Counted from the first letter of the stretch, positions 1 to 7,425 are shown. The stretch is 17,196 nt of DNA from a bacterium (GCA_025362415.1 JANYGM010000302.1:1-17196), one strand, 5' to 3'. Notes: generated by a model from the sequence alone, not told the origin. Program-made: numbers and translations.

Positions 1-48
1 AGGATTATGGTCTGTACCGTAATGCAATGAAGGTCAGACCATAACCCT
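1..48. repeat. Palindromic intergenic repeat, copy 1
   Basis: An inverted repeat pairs TTATGGTCTG (5-14) with CAGACCATAA (35-44); allowing one mismatch it extends to 14 bp from base 1. An inner ACC/GGT pair (16-18/32-34) lengthens the stem. Bases 9-40 form a 32-bp motif that recurs, reverse-complemented and 27/32 identical, at 80-111. It is non-coding and probably belongs to a dispersed REP-like hairpin family; the family assignment is inference. The window starts inside or at the edge of it. Confidence 0.7.
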
Positions 49-63
49 TTTTAAAACGAACTT

Positions 64-127
64 ACTGTTTGTTATTAGTGGACTGACCTCCGTTCCACTA
101 CGGTACAGACCACTAATAACAAACAGT
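64..127. repeat. Palindromic intergenic repeat, copy 2 (inverted)
   Basis: A perfect 18-bp inverted repeat, ACTGTTTGTTATTAGTGG (64-81) against its complement at 110-127, encloses the second copy of the 32-bp motif (80-111), which lies in the opposite orientation to copy 1. Each copy has its own different flanking dyad, so the shared part is the inner motif and the outer arms are copy-specific. No coding potential is seen. Confidence 0.75.
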
Positions 128-171
128 GTACGGCAGCAAATAGGTAGTTAAGAAAACCTAAACAATTACTC

Positions 172-208
172 CTAATTTACACTTTTTATCCGAAAAGTGC
201 CAAATTAG
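172..208. promoter_or_regulatory. Stem-loop in the leader of the sensor gene
   Basis: CACTTTT (180-186) pairs with AAAAGTG (193-199) around a six-base loop, and an outer arm CTAATTT (172-178) pairs with AAATTAG (202-208). It lies about 85 bp upstream of the sensor start. It could be an operator, a leader RNA structure or the terminator of a gene left of the window; there is no clear T-run to decide. The stretch 209-293 is AT-rich with no other signal that I can support. Confidence 0.45.
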
Positions 209-293
209 ATACTAATAACCTACTATATGGTAAAAAAACATACTTTTAAAAAAAATATTGCTATATTACGGCTCAAATTAGCCTTCTCAAAAA

Positions 294-2270
294 ATGCAAC
301 CAGAAAATATAGAACAACCTAAACATAAAAAATCTCTTTCTTACTATTTTAGAATAGATTTAAAAACCATTCAAGGACGGCTGACAGGCGGTTTTATTTC
401 AATGGCTCTTATTTCATTTTTACTTATCAATGGCGCAAACTATCAGTGGGGGCTTATGATAGACAACCGCCAATATTTGCTCCAAGTAACAGAACCAGCA
501 CGGGTTTATACTATTACGGTGCTTGATAAGGTCAATGAAGCGCAAGTTGCTTTTGAAAAAGGAATTATTTTTAGTAAAAATACAGAAGAATATTTTAAAG
601 AATATGAAGATATTTGGATAAAAGAAGTGCGTGCTAACCGTGATTCTCTGGATAAATACATTAACAAAGTTAATAATAACAACCTTACAGTTACTTTTGC
701 CAAAATTGATAATCAAATTACAGGACTAAAGCGGGAATATGCGCAAGCTATTTCTTTGTACCGCAAAAGAAATTCTTTGCAAAATGTGCAAAATGCAGAC
801 GAATACATACAGAACTACGTTCAGGCAAATATCAACCCTATCGTAACTGACCTTAGCAAAAGTATAGATGAAGCAACTTTCACTATTCAAAACATTGAAC
901 AACAGTACAACGAAAAATTTGCTTATCTAAATAAACTGCGCCCTTGGATTGTTTTCTTAGAATTTGCGCTTTCTGTGGCACTTGCTGCCTTTATTGGGTC
1001 TGTTCTTATCTCTCAAATTCTTAGGCGTGTACGTCTTTTACGTGATAGTTTGAAGGTTTTTTCTAAAGGAAATATTCCAGAAAATATCCCAGAAAGTGGT
1101 GATGAGCTGAATACACTTATCCGTTCTCTCAATGAATTGGGCTATAATTTGCGTGAAATTAAAGATTTTGCGGTAGAAGTTGGAGGCGGAAAATTTGGGT
1201 CTGATATTTCTGTTTTTAATAACGAAGGAGAACTTGGACAGTCACTTGCCAATATGAAAGACAGTTTGCAACTTGTTTATGAACAGGAAAGTAGAAGGAC
1301 TTGGGCTACAGCAGGGCTTGCAAAATTCTCTGAAATTTTGCGTCAAAATAGTGATGATATCAATAGATTATCAAATGAAGTAATTAGCAATCTTGTCAGT
1401 TATGTAGAAATAAATCAAGGAGGGATATTTTTATTAAATAAACAAAATAAAGAGCAAACCTTAGATTTGCGTGCTGCCTACGCTTTCAATAAGAAAAAAT
1501 CAATAGAAAAATCAATAAAAGTAGGAGAGGGACTTTTGGGGCAAGCTTTTTTGGAAGGGGGCGTTGTTTATTTGCAAAATATTCCACAAAATTATACTTA
1601 TATCACTTCTGGGCTTGGAGATGCTGCGCCTCGTAGCCTTTTGATTGTGCCTTTGCCATTTAATAACGAAGTAATTGGTATGTTGGAGCTTGCTAGTTTT
1701 GAAGAAATACCAACTTATAAAATTGATTTTATTAAGATGTTGGCAGAAGTAGTAGCCTCTTCTATTGCCACAACTAATGCTAATGATGCTACAAGAAGAC
1801 TTTTGCAAGAATCTCAAAATAAAACGGAAGCTATTCGTGAGCAAGAGGAACAACTGCGCCAAAACACAGAAGAACTGATTGCAGCGCAAGAAGAGCTAGA
1901 AAAAAATCTACAACTTGCAGGAAAAGAAATAGGGAAACTAAAAACTATTTTGGACACTACAAGCCACGCCATAGCTGTTTATGATAGTCGTGGTATCATT
2001 CAGTTGGTTAATAAACCTATTGAAAAATTGCTTGGCTATTCTGTGGAGGATATTGTAGGCAAAAATATCAAAATAGTTCTTGGGGAAGGTTTAGACGAGC
2101 TTCAAAATAAAGATGATGCCGCCAGCTCACGTATGCGCACGCCACAAACCAGTGTAAAACAAGTACAAGCAACTAAAAAAGATGGCACAAAAATAATTAT
2201 AGAAATAAATACTAATTCTTTTGAGCAAGGACGTGAAAAAATTACTGTTGCTACAATGAAAATGGTATAA
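294..2270 (+). CDS. Membrane sensor protein with HAMP, GAF and PAS domains, no output domain
   Basis: This 658-residue inner-membrane signalling protein has two transmembrane helices (about 33-50 and 217-242) enclosing a helical periplasmic sensor of about 165 residues, of the kind seen in chemoreceptors and CHASE3-type sensors. A HAMP linker follows (about 243-330; its second half, with EGELGQSLANMKDSL, is HAMP-like). Next come a GAF domain (about 345-495; GEGLLGQAFLEG and SLLIVPLPF segments), a coiled coil (about 497-552) and a complete C-terminal PAS domain (about 553-656; the GYSVEDIVGKNI segment is typical). There is no histidine kinase, GGDEF or methyl-accepting domain. The PAS domain ends cleanly at the stop, so this looks like the natural end. 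It probably signals through a partner. No Shine-Dalgarno site is seen; ATG at 294 leaves a positively charged N-tail before TM1. Confidence 0.85.
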   Translation: MQPENIEQPKHKKSLSYYFRIDLKTIQGRLTGGFISMALISFLLINGANYQWGLMIDNRQYLLQVTEPARVYTITVLDKVNEAQVAFEKGIIFSKNTEEYFKEYEDIWIKEVRANRDSLDKYINKVNNNNLTVTFAKIDNQITGLKREYAQAISLYRKRNSLQNVQNADEYIQNYVQANINPIVTDLSKSIDEATFTIQNIEQQYNEKFAYLNKLRPWIVFLEFALSVALAAFIGSVLISQILRRVRLLRDSLKVFSKGNIPENIPESGDELNTLIRSLNELGYNLREIKDFAVEVGGGKFGSDISVFNNEGELGQSLANMKDSLQLVYEQESRRTWATAGLAKFSEILRQNSDDINRLSNEVISNLVSYVEINQGGIFLLNKQNKEQTLDLRAAYAFNKKKSIEKSIKVGEGLLGQAFLEGGVVYLQNIPQNYTYITSGLGDAAPRSLLIVPLPFNNEVIGMLELASFEEIPTYKIDFIKMLAEVVASSIATTNANDATRRLLQESQNKTEAIREQEEQLRQNTEELIAAQEELEKNLQLAGKEIGKLKTILDTTSHAIAVYDSRGIIQLVNKPIEKLLGYSVEDIVGKNIKIVLGEGLDELQNKDDAASSRMRTPQTSVKQVQATKKDGTKIIIEINTNSFEQGREKITVATMKMV

Positions 2271-2302
2271 CTTTAACTTGTGAAATATCTACCCAAATTA
2301 TG

Positions 2303-2330
2303 AAAAACAGTGCTTTTAGCATTGTTTTTT
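2303..2330 (+). terminator. Intrinsic terminator of the sensor gene
   Basis: AAAAACAGTGCT (2303-2314) pairs with AGCATTGTTTTT (2318-2329) around a 3-nt loop with one G-T wobble, and ends in a T-run. It lies 33 bp after the sensor stop codon. Confidence 0.8.
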
Positions 2331-2362
2331 ATACAAATGCAGTAAAAAATCTAAAAAAAATA

Positions 2363-2392
2363 TTGCAATTCAAAAAAATAGTATTATCTTTG
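2363..2392 (+). promoter_or_regulatory. Bacteroidetes-type promoter of the tmRNA gene
   Basis: TATCTTTG (2385-2392) matches the Bacteroidetes -7 consensus TAnnTTTG exactly. TTG at 2363-2365 lies 19 bp upstream, as expected for the -33 element. Predicted transcription would start near 2399, leaving a leader of about 60 nt before the mature tmRNA 5' end, presumably removed by RNase P. Confidence 0.65.
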
Positions 2393-2459
2393 CAAACTAC
2401 AATAGTGAAAATTAGCGCAGGCGTAGTATAACGCTACCGTTTTGGTAATGTTATAAATT

Positions 2460-2832
2460 GGGAATGACCAGTTTTGACAGTATGCGTTGAGTTAGTGTGT
2501 AAGCATGCAGAGCCATGAGGGTAGGCTCTTAAATATCTGCTTTCAAAACACAATAGGCGAAACTAATTACGCCCTCGCTGCTTAGTCAAGGACTAACGCA
2601 AAGAGTATCCTGCTTGCATCTCCGCTCTGCGGTGTAGGCGTATAGGGTAACGAAAACCCAGAGATAGTTTGTTATAAGGCTACGAAATAACAAGCGAAAT
2701 CCAGTAGATAAGACTTTTTCTAAGGCGTGATTTGTGCCTTGATTTTGTACGAAAACCTAAACAAAAATAAGCATGTAGAAGGCATTAGGTCGCCTTATCT
2801 GGACGAGAGTGCAATTCTCTCCATTTCCACAA
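2460..2832 (+). ncRNA. ssrA: Transfer-messenger RNA (tmRNA)
   Basis: This RNA rescues ribosomes stalled on broken mRNAs and tags the product for proteolysis. The acceptor stem is visible: GGGAATG (2460-2466) pairs with CATTTCC (2822-2828), one G-U pair, followed by discriminator A (2829). The T-arm is GAGAG-TGCAATT-CTCTC just before it. CCA is not encoded, since the bases after the discriminator read CAA, so it must be added enzymatically. The tag reading frame starts at GGC (2556) and reads G-E-T-N-Y-A-L-A-A-stop (TAG at 2583-2585), the Bacteroidetes-type tag. The length of about 370 nt is normal. It has its own promoter and a terminator at 2848-2884. Confidence 0.95.
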
Positions 2833-2847
2833 AGTAGCGAAAGCTAT

Positions 2848-2884
2848 AAAAAACCCTTTAATGAAAGTTAAAAGGGTTTTTTTT
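2848..2884 (+). terminator. Intrinsic terminator of the tmRNA gene
   Basis: AAAAAACCCTTT (2848-2859) pairs with AAAGGGTTTTTT (2871-2882) around an 11-nt loop, followed by more T. It starts about 16 bp after the tmRNA 3' end. The symmetrical A and T tracts could also stop transcription from the other strand. Confidence 0.85.
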
Positions 2885-2986
2885 GTTGTTTTATGTTATT
2901 TTACTTATTTTACGTTCTTCTCTAAAAATTCGTATATTTACAAAAAATGCGGTGTAATTTTATATTTTCAAACAAAAATCTCATCA

Positions 2987-3739
2987 ATGACGCAAATTAT
3001 TGCTATTGTCAATCAGAAAGGAGGAACAGGTAAAACAACTACTGCAGTAAATCTTGGCAGAGCAATTGCTGATATGGGCAAACGTGTTCTTTTGCTAGAC
3101 TTAGACCCGCAAGGTAGTCTTTCTTATTATCTTGGTGCAAATAGCAATGTATGGACAATTTCAGATGTGATTTTAGGGGATATTTCGCTTAATAATGCCA
3201 TTATTCAACGTGAAAATTTAGAGATTATCCCTGCGGATATTAGTCTTGCAGATTTGGAGGTTTCACTAGCAGGCTACCCACAACGAGAATATATTATCAA
3301 AAAACTGCTTTTGCAAGCTCCCCAATATGATTATATTCTGATGGATTGTTCTCCTTCCCTTTCAGTAATGACTATCAATGCCCTCACCGCTGCCAAATAT
3401 ATAATTATACCACTTCAAATGGAAGTTTTGAGTATTCACGGTTTAGAATTGATGTTGGAAACGGTAGAAAGAATTAAGAAAAATCTTAATCCAACACTAG
3501 AAATTATGGGTATTTTGCCACTAATGTATGACCGCAAAAGGCGTATCACACAAGAAGTGTTAGCACATATTGTAAAAACGTATAGTTTTTTGTATATGTT
3601 TGATACGCTTATTCGTATGGACGTAAAGCTTGTAGAAGCTCCCTCGTATGGAAAAAGTGTATTTAGCTATGCCCCAGAAACCAATGGCGCACAAGATTAT
3701 ATGAAACTTGCCAAAGAAGTCGTTACGTATGATGACTAG
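2987..3739 (+). CDS. parA: ParA/Soj-family partition ATPase, without adjacent ParB
   Basis: This 250-residue P-loop ATPase of the ParA/MinD superfamily positions chromosomes, plasmids or large protein assemblies by nucleotide-dependent dimerisation on DNA. The deviant Walker A motif KGGTGKTT starts at residue 11, with the signature lysine K11 and K16. The switch I segment DLDPQG is at 38-43, Walker B (YILMDCSPS) near 113-121, and the C-terminal EAPSYGKSV...GAQDYMKLAKEV block is typical of Soj. The frame is open back to an ATG at 2861, but that ATG lies in the loop of the tmRNA terminator and the extra 42 residues do not resemble ParA; the ATG at 2987 puts the family N-terminus (MTQIIAIVNQKGG) in the right place. 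No parB or parS-like dyad follows, so it may work with a distant ParB or position another cargo. Confidence 0.92.
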   Translation: MTQIIAIVNQKGGTGKTTTAVNLGRAIADMGKRVLLLDLDPQGSLSYYLGANSNVWTISDVILGDISLNNAIIQRENLEIIPADISLADLEVSLAGYPQREYIIKKLLLQAPQYDYILMDCSPSLSVMTINALTAAKYIIIPLQMEVLSIHGLELMLETVERIKKNLNPTLEIMGILPLMYDRKRRITQEVLAHIVKTYSFLYMFDTLIRMDVKLVEAPSYGKSVFSYAPETNGAQDYMKLAKEVVTYDD

Positions 3740-3753
3740 TTGAATTATTTTTT

Positions 3754-3813
3754 AGTGAGTAGTGAAATAGTGTGTAGTGAAATAGTGAGTAGTGAAATGT
3801 ATTTCACTACTCA
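3754..3813. repeat. Three 15-bp tandem repeats ending in a 13-bp hairpin
   Basis: Units AGTGAGTAGTGAAAT (3754-3768), AGTGTGTAGTGAAAT (3769-3783) and AGTGAGTAGTGAAAT (3784-3798) follow directly after the ParA stop. The last unit pairs with ATTTCACTACTCA (3801-3813) as a perfect 13-bp stem with a two-base loop. It lies between ParA and a convergent gene remnant, so it could act as a bidirectional terminator, although no T-run follows. Confidence 0.8.
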
Positions 3814-3822
3814 GAAAACACC

Positions 3823-4056
3823 TCACAACTTTTTGGTGAGTGTATAGCTTGTTTTTCCTTTTGGCTCAACCAAAAAACTTGCAGTTCCAAAATTAGAATA
3901 AGTTATTTTTCCTGCTGGGTCAGTCATTTTTATGCTTAGGTCATCTGCTACAATAGCTGTGGCATCTATGCCTTTGTACTTAAAACCAAAAGCATATTGC
4001 ATTTCTAGAGTATAAATTTCTACTTCATCTGATGTATTTTCTACTATATATTTCCG
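3823..4056 (-). pseudogene. 3' remnant of an unidentified gene (5' end lost)
   Basis: On the minus strand a protein-like frame of about 77 residues runs from just after an in-frame stop at 4057-4059 to TGA at 3823-3825. It reads RKYIVENTSDEVEIYTL..., includes KITYSNFGTASFLVEPKGK, and ends SYTLTKKL. The composition and alternating hydrophobic pattern look like the C-terminal beta-strands of a real protein. There is no plausible start before an internal ATG at 4000-4002, which would give 59 residues. Upstream sequence switches abruptly to non-coding DNA. I infer a 5'-truncated pseudogene; a genuine 59-residue small protein is the alternative. The family is not recognised. Confidence 0.5.
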
Positions 4057-4059
4057 TTA

Positions 4060-4425
4060 TATAAAACTTACACAAATGTATACATTTGCTGTTTATTTCC
4101 TGCTTCTTAGTGCCTCCTAAGTCGTAACTTTTGGTTGGTTTGGCACTCCACAGGCTCAAAGGGTATAACTCACCCAGAAGACTTTTGGATTTTATATTAG
4201 TAAGGATTTTACTAATAACCTTTAATCCACATCAAAACAAAGAACTAAATAGTTAATAGCTTGGTTTTCGCTATTATCCGGCTACAAATAAACACTATTA
4301 TTTATTAAAATGCAAATAAATAATAAGAAATTAATCAAATAAAAGATAAAATACTTAACATTTATGTACAAATTAAAACAAAATGGTTAGATTTATATAG
4401 ATATGTAGAAGATTTTTGTAGCTAA
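4060..4425. other. Non-coding block rich in dyads; possible structured RNA or element scar
   Basis: No credible gene is seen. Dyads in order: a 16-bp palindrome CAAATGTATACATTTG (4073-4088); AGTGCC/GGCACT (4109-4114/4142-4147); GGGT/ACCC around 4161-4175; a nested hairpin TGGATT/AATCCA (4186-4191/4224-4229) enclosing TATTAGTAA/TTACTAATA (4195-4203/4209-4217); and TAATAGC/GCTATTA (4254-4260/4270-4276). The stretch 4100-4180 is visibly less AT-rich than its surroundings. After 4280 it is plain AT-rich DNA with nothing recognisable. It starts where the neighbouring gene remnant is broken, so a former mobile element end or a non-coding RNA gene is possible; neither is proven. Confidence 0.4.
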
Positions 4426-4911
4426 TCATAGCCCTGCAAAAGCTCTTGAAATCAAAATATTTGGAGAAATGGTAGCACTAAATGATGTCATAATATTTAT
4501 TTCAGAACTAATACAGTAAAATGCAGTATTTTCTTTTCCTTTCTTTGATTTCTGTTCTAAATAGCGTTTTCCGCTTGGCTGGTTACCAAAAATTAACTTG
4601 TCTGCCCCTGCAATTCCCATAAAACTTACTTCATAGTCTTCTCCTAAAGGATTATCACTGGCTATTTTTTTCTGTGAGGTAACTTTTTGGGCTTTAAATT
4701 TGCTTTTTCCTTTGGCATAATAGATTTTTTTGACTGCTTTGTCGTTGCCTTCTACTACAAAAACTTCTTTAGTCTGTTCACAAAAATACACACCTGCGTA
4801 TGTGCTTGCGAGTGGTTTATTTTTTTCTGGATTAGAAAATTTCTGATTTTTGTAGGCAGTTATCAATAATAAAATAACTAAAAACGAGATATTGAAAATT
4901 ATTTTTTTCAT
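4426..4911 (-). CDS. Small exported protein of unknown function
   Basis: The product has 161 residues and an N-terminal signal-like segment (MKK charge, then a hydrophobic run FLVILLLITAY at about 10-20). The hydrophobic run ends in ITAYKN, where a Bacteroidetes lipoprotein would have ITACKN. The Tyr codon TAC is one transition from Cys TGC, so the lipidation site may have been lost. The middle (about 35-115) is rich in Lys and Tyr with a KKIYYAKGKSKFKAQKVTSQKK stretch. The last 30 residues look different from the rest, and a past frameshift or replaced 3' end next to the scar region is possible. A TATTTTTG box lies 31 bp upstream. I do not recognise the family. Confidence 0.6.
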   Translation of the reverse strand: MKKIIFNISFLVILLLITAYKNQKFSNPEKNKPLASTYAGVYFCEQTKEVFVVEGNDKAVKKIYYAKGKSKFKAQKVTSQKKIASDNPLGEDYEVSFMGIAGADKLIFGNQPSGKRYLEQKSKKGKENTAFYCISSEINIMTSFSATISPNILISRAFAGL

Positions 4912-4941
4912 ATTAAAAAAATTAAAAGAGTTTTATTTCTT

Positions 4942-4949
4942 CAAAAATA
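4942..4949 (-). promoter_or_regulatory. Candidate -7 box for the small exported protein
   Basis: On the minus strand TATTTTTG matches TAnnTTTG exactly, 31 bp upstream of the ATG. No good -33 TTG is seen at the expected spacing, and the AT richness makes chance matches likely. It overlaps the tail of the phosphatase terminator region. Confidence 0.35.
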
Positions 4950-4952
4950 AAC

Positions 4953-4985
4953 AAAAAACGTCAATTTAAAATATTTAATTTGACG
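4953..4985 (-). terminator. Intrinsic terminator of the phosphatase gene
   Basis: Read on the minus strand, CGTCAA (complement of 4980-4985) pairs with TTGACG (complement of 4959-4964), with AT-rich inner pairing, and is followed by a run of six T. It lies about 90 bp after the phosphatase stop. Confidence 0.65.
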
Positions 4986-5073
4986 AAAATGGTGTTTTTG
5001 AGCTATAAATCTTTGTTATCTAATTCATCATTTCGTATTCACTCATAACTCACAATTTATAACTCATAATTAC

Positions 5074-6213
5074 TTATAGCCTAATTCCTAACATCATAAT
5101 ATCATCTCTTTGCGCACTATCTTGCCTGAAAAGCTCCAATGCTTCTGTAAAAAAGCGTTTTTGATTTTCCATAGAGGCATTGGCGTATTTATAAATCATT
5201 TTTTGAAGGCGGGGAAGTCCAAATTTATCTCTTTTTTCGTTAGGCGTATCTACAAAACCATCACTTGTAAGGTAAAGTGCATCATTTTTCTTGAGCATAA
5301 TGATTTGGTTTTGAAAAGCGGCTTGTTTTGGCATTTGAACGCCTCCAATACTTCTTCTAGTACCTTTTAATTGGGTCATTTCATTATCTTTGAAAATAAT
5401 CAAAGGACGTTTTGCCCCACAAAAAGTAACTTTAAATCCCTCTTCTTGGGGTTCTATACATATAAGGCATACGTCCATACCATCTGTATTGCCCGTTTCT
5501 ACCTGATGAAGTTCGTTTTTGATACCTTCGTGTAGCAACTCAAGAATAAGGGCAGGGCTATGTACCTTACTATCTCCCACAATATTATTCAAAAGTGTGC
5601 TTGCCATCATACTCATAAAACCACCTGGCACACCGTGACCAGTACAATCCACAGCAGCAAAAAAAAGTTTGTTTTCGTCTTTCAAAAACCAATAAAAATC
5701 ACCAGAAACCACATCTTTTGGCTGATAAATACAAAAATATTCTGTCACGTGTTGCAATATTTTAGCATCATTTGGTAAGAGAGCTTTCTGTATTTGACTT
5801 GCATACATAATACTTTGTGTCATTTGAGCCAGTTCTGCAGAAACTGTTTTGCTTTTATTGCGTTCGTCTATGTCTATTTGTAGCATAGACAATGTAGGCG
5901 TAACAACTTTTAGGGGTTCTTTAATTTCTGCAGGTTCTGCACTACTTGTATCTGTTTTTTGGAGATTTTCTGGCTGATTTATGCTAGTAAAATCCTCTGA
6001 AAATGGCATAGTAATGTTGTAATATTGTTGTATTATTTCAGCAATAATATTTCCAAAGTCTGTATCAATGACAAAATCATCTACTGGGCTTTCAATATCT
6101 TTATAAGTGAAACCTTTCTCTCTAAAAAAAGGAAGTGCTTTTGTTGTGATGCGTTGCCAAGCAATAGCAGAAATATTGTCACTACACCACTTTTTTATTG
6201 TTATTAGTTTCAT
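5074..6213 (-). CDS. SpoIIE-type PP2C serine/threonine phosphatase
   Basis: This 379-residue soluble protein has a C-terminal PPM/SpoIIE phosphatase domain (about 155-379) of the kind that dephosphorylates anti-anti-sigma-factor-like proteins in partner-switching pathways. Metal-binding motifs are intact: SGDF (D172), VDCTGHGVPGG (D189), TDGMDV (244-248), TSDGFVDT (D318) and QRDD (D370-D371). The linker MYASQIQKALLPND (136-149) is the usual entry to this domain in Bacteroidetes response proteins. Residues 1-75 form a small unknown N-terminal domain, followed by a Ser/Glu/Pro-rich linker; no transmembrane helix is seen. An IS element ends 11 bp upstream of the start, on the side where the promoter or operon partner should be, so present expression probably depends on read-through from the IS or on a promoter in it. 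A terminator follows at 4953-4985. Confidence 0.92.
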   Translation of the reverse strand: MKLITIKKWCSDNISAIAWQRITTKALPFFREKGFTYKDIESPVDDFVIDTDFGNIIAEIIQQYYNITMPFSEDFTSINQPENLQKTDTSSAEPAEIKEPLKVVTPTLSMLQIDIDERNKSKTVSAELAQMTQSIMYASQIQKALLPNDAKILQHVTEYFCIYQPKDVVSGDFYWFLKDENKLFFAAVDCTGHGVPGGFMSMMASTLLNNIVGDSKVHSPALILELLHEGIKNELHQVETGNTDGMDVCLICIEPQEEGFKVTFCGAKRPLIIFKDNEMTQLKGTRRSIGGVQMPKQAAFQNQIIMLKKNDALYLTSDGFVDTPNEKRDKFGLPRLQKMIYKYANASMENQKRFFTEALELFRQDSAQRDDIMMLGIRL

Positions 6214-6224
6214 AGATATTATTA

Positions 6225-7425
6225 ACTGACCTTACGCAGCAGATTTTTTCATACGTGTATATTTGGGCGAAATTGTAAGAGCTTTGTACTCTTCTTTAAG
6301 TTTTTTTAATTCTTTCCAACTTGCTTTCAAGGCATTTGCATTGAGCATTCTTTTCATAGCAAAATGATTGGTATTTTGGACTGTTTTTAGCATTTCCATT
6401 TTGGCAAAAGCCACCATAGAGAGGAACAAATGGTTATTTTGTGTTTTTAGCGTGTATGTTGGGGAATTGGCATAACAAAAATTAGATTTTACAGACTTAT
6501 AAAAAGTTTCAACTTGCCACCGTTTTTGGTATTGGGTATTTATTTCTGTTACATCAGCCGTTAAATCATTAGTAACCAAATAGAAAACCACTTCTGCATC
6601 TCCGTTTTTGAATAGCTGTTTAGTCAAAAGTAGTGGAAATTCCACGTCTTCCAAATAAACTTGAAGTGTTTGATTTTCTTCTATGACTAATGACTCAACT
6701 GACTGATAAGACCCTTTTTGTTGATTCTCTTTACTTGTAGCTACTTTTCTATTATTTTTTAATGGCATAATGAAGTGTTGTCCAAGGGAGTCAATAAAAT
6801 TGAAATTATCTACTGAAGCAAACCACTTGTCAGCAAGTATATACTTGAATTTCAACTGGTTAGCAATACTATTTTTAATTAAATTTCTAAAAAGAGTATG
6901 TTTACAAATGCTTGCAACTCTTTTGTCCTTGTTCTTTTTCTTATCAAAAACTACTGTATCTTTCTCTATTAGGGCATATCCTACTGGTAAACTCACATGT
7001 TTGTTGTGATAAAGAGCCGTTAATTGGTTGATACCCTTTATATGACGACCAGTTACGTGGTCGTAATGCCAACTAACAAGTTCATTTTGTTGCATATGCG
7101 GTTTTTCTTCTACTGTATCATCTAAAATTAATACACCTTCTTTATTATTGATTTGCTTTATCTGTGGTTTTACTACTTTCCATAAATTTTTAGATGTCAT
7201 TAATTCCTTGCTTAAAGCCCTTGTTATTTTGTCGTGCGAGTATTTGTTTTCTAATAAATCAGACAAGCTAGTAGCGGTGGCTTGACCTTGATTTACTATC
7301 AAATAATCACTATACAAATCATATATAGGGGCTAAATTCATTGTTGTTTTTTTTGGAGTTGTTAATTTTTTTCGTAAATTTAAGTCTAAATATTGGATTA
7401 TACACTAACCTTGCGTAACTTCAGT
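6225..7425 (-). mobile_element. Insertion sequence with an IS4/IS701-like DDE transposase
   Basis: Imperfect terminal inverted repeats bound it: ACTGACCTTACGCA (6225-6238) at the left and, read inward from the right end at 7425, ACTGAAGTTACGCA (12 of 14 identical). That gives 1201 bp with a single transposase gene filling almost all of it; the transposase stop codon overlaps the left repeat. I see no clean target-site duplication (left flank ATATTATTA, right flank GAATTATAC), so the insertion may be old or one end misplaced. A degenerate copy of the repeat in direct orientation also lies just inside the right end (7403-7417). It sits between the dehydrogenase and phosphatase genes. Confidence 0.85.
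6232..7341 (-). CDS. DDE transposase, IS4 superfamily (IS701-like)
   Basis: This 369-residue transposase catalyses cut-and-paste movement of the enclosing IS. The DDE triad is visible: LDDT (D74/D75), ADKWF (D171) and E278 within YQKRWQVETFYKSVK (271-285), which fits the IS4-family signature Y-2-R-3-E-6-K exactly. The frame is uninterrupted and has family-like length, so it looks functional. The ATG at 7341 lies 84 bp inside the right end. Placement in IS4 versus IS701 cannot be settled by eye. Confidence 0.92.
   Translation of the reverse strand: MNLAPIYDLYSDYLIVNQGQATATSLSDLLENKYSHDKITRALSKELMTSKNLWKVVKPQIKQINNKEGVLILDDTVEEKPHMQQNELVSWHYDHVTGRHIKGINQLTALYHNKHVSLPVGYALIEKDTVVFDKKKNKDKRVASICKHTLFRNLIKNSIANQLKFKYILADKWFASVDNFNFIDSLGQHFIMPLKNNRKVATSKENQQKGSYQSVESLVIEENQTLQVYLEDVEFPLLLTKQLFKNGDAEVVFYLVTNDLTADVTEINTQYQKRWQVETFYKSVKSNFCYANSPTYTLKTQNNHLFLSMVAFAKMEMLKTVQNTNHFAMKRMLNANALKASWKELKKLKEEYKALTISPKYTRMKKSAA

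Noticed and set aside
2806..2832. tmRNA 3' end as an integration (att) site for an island
   Set aside because: No integrase is present and I found no second copy of the tmRNA 3' end in the window.
2861..2986. N-terminal extension of ParA
   Set aside because: Its start codon lies in the tmRNA terminator loop, and the 42 residues are not ParA-like; the family start fits 2987.
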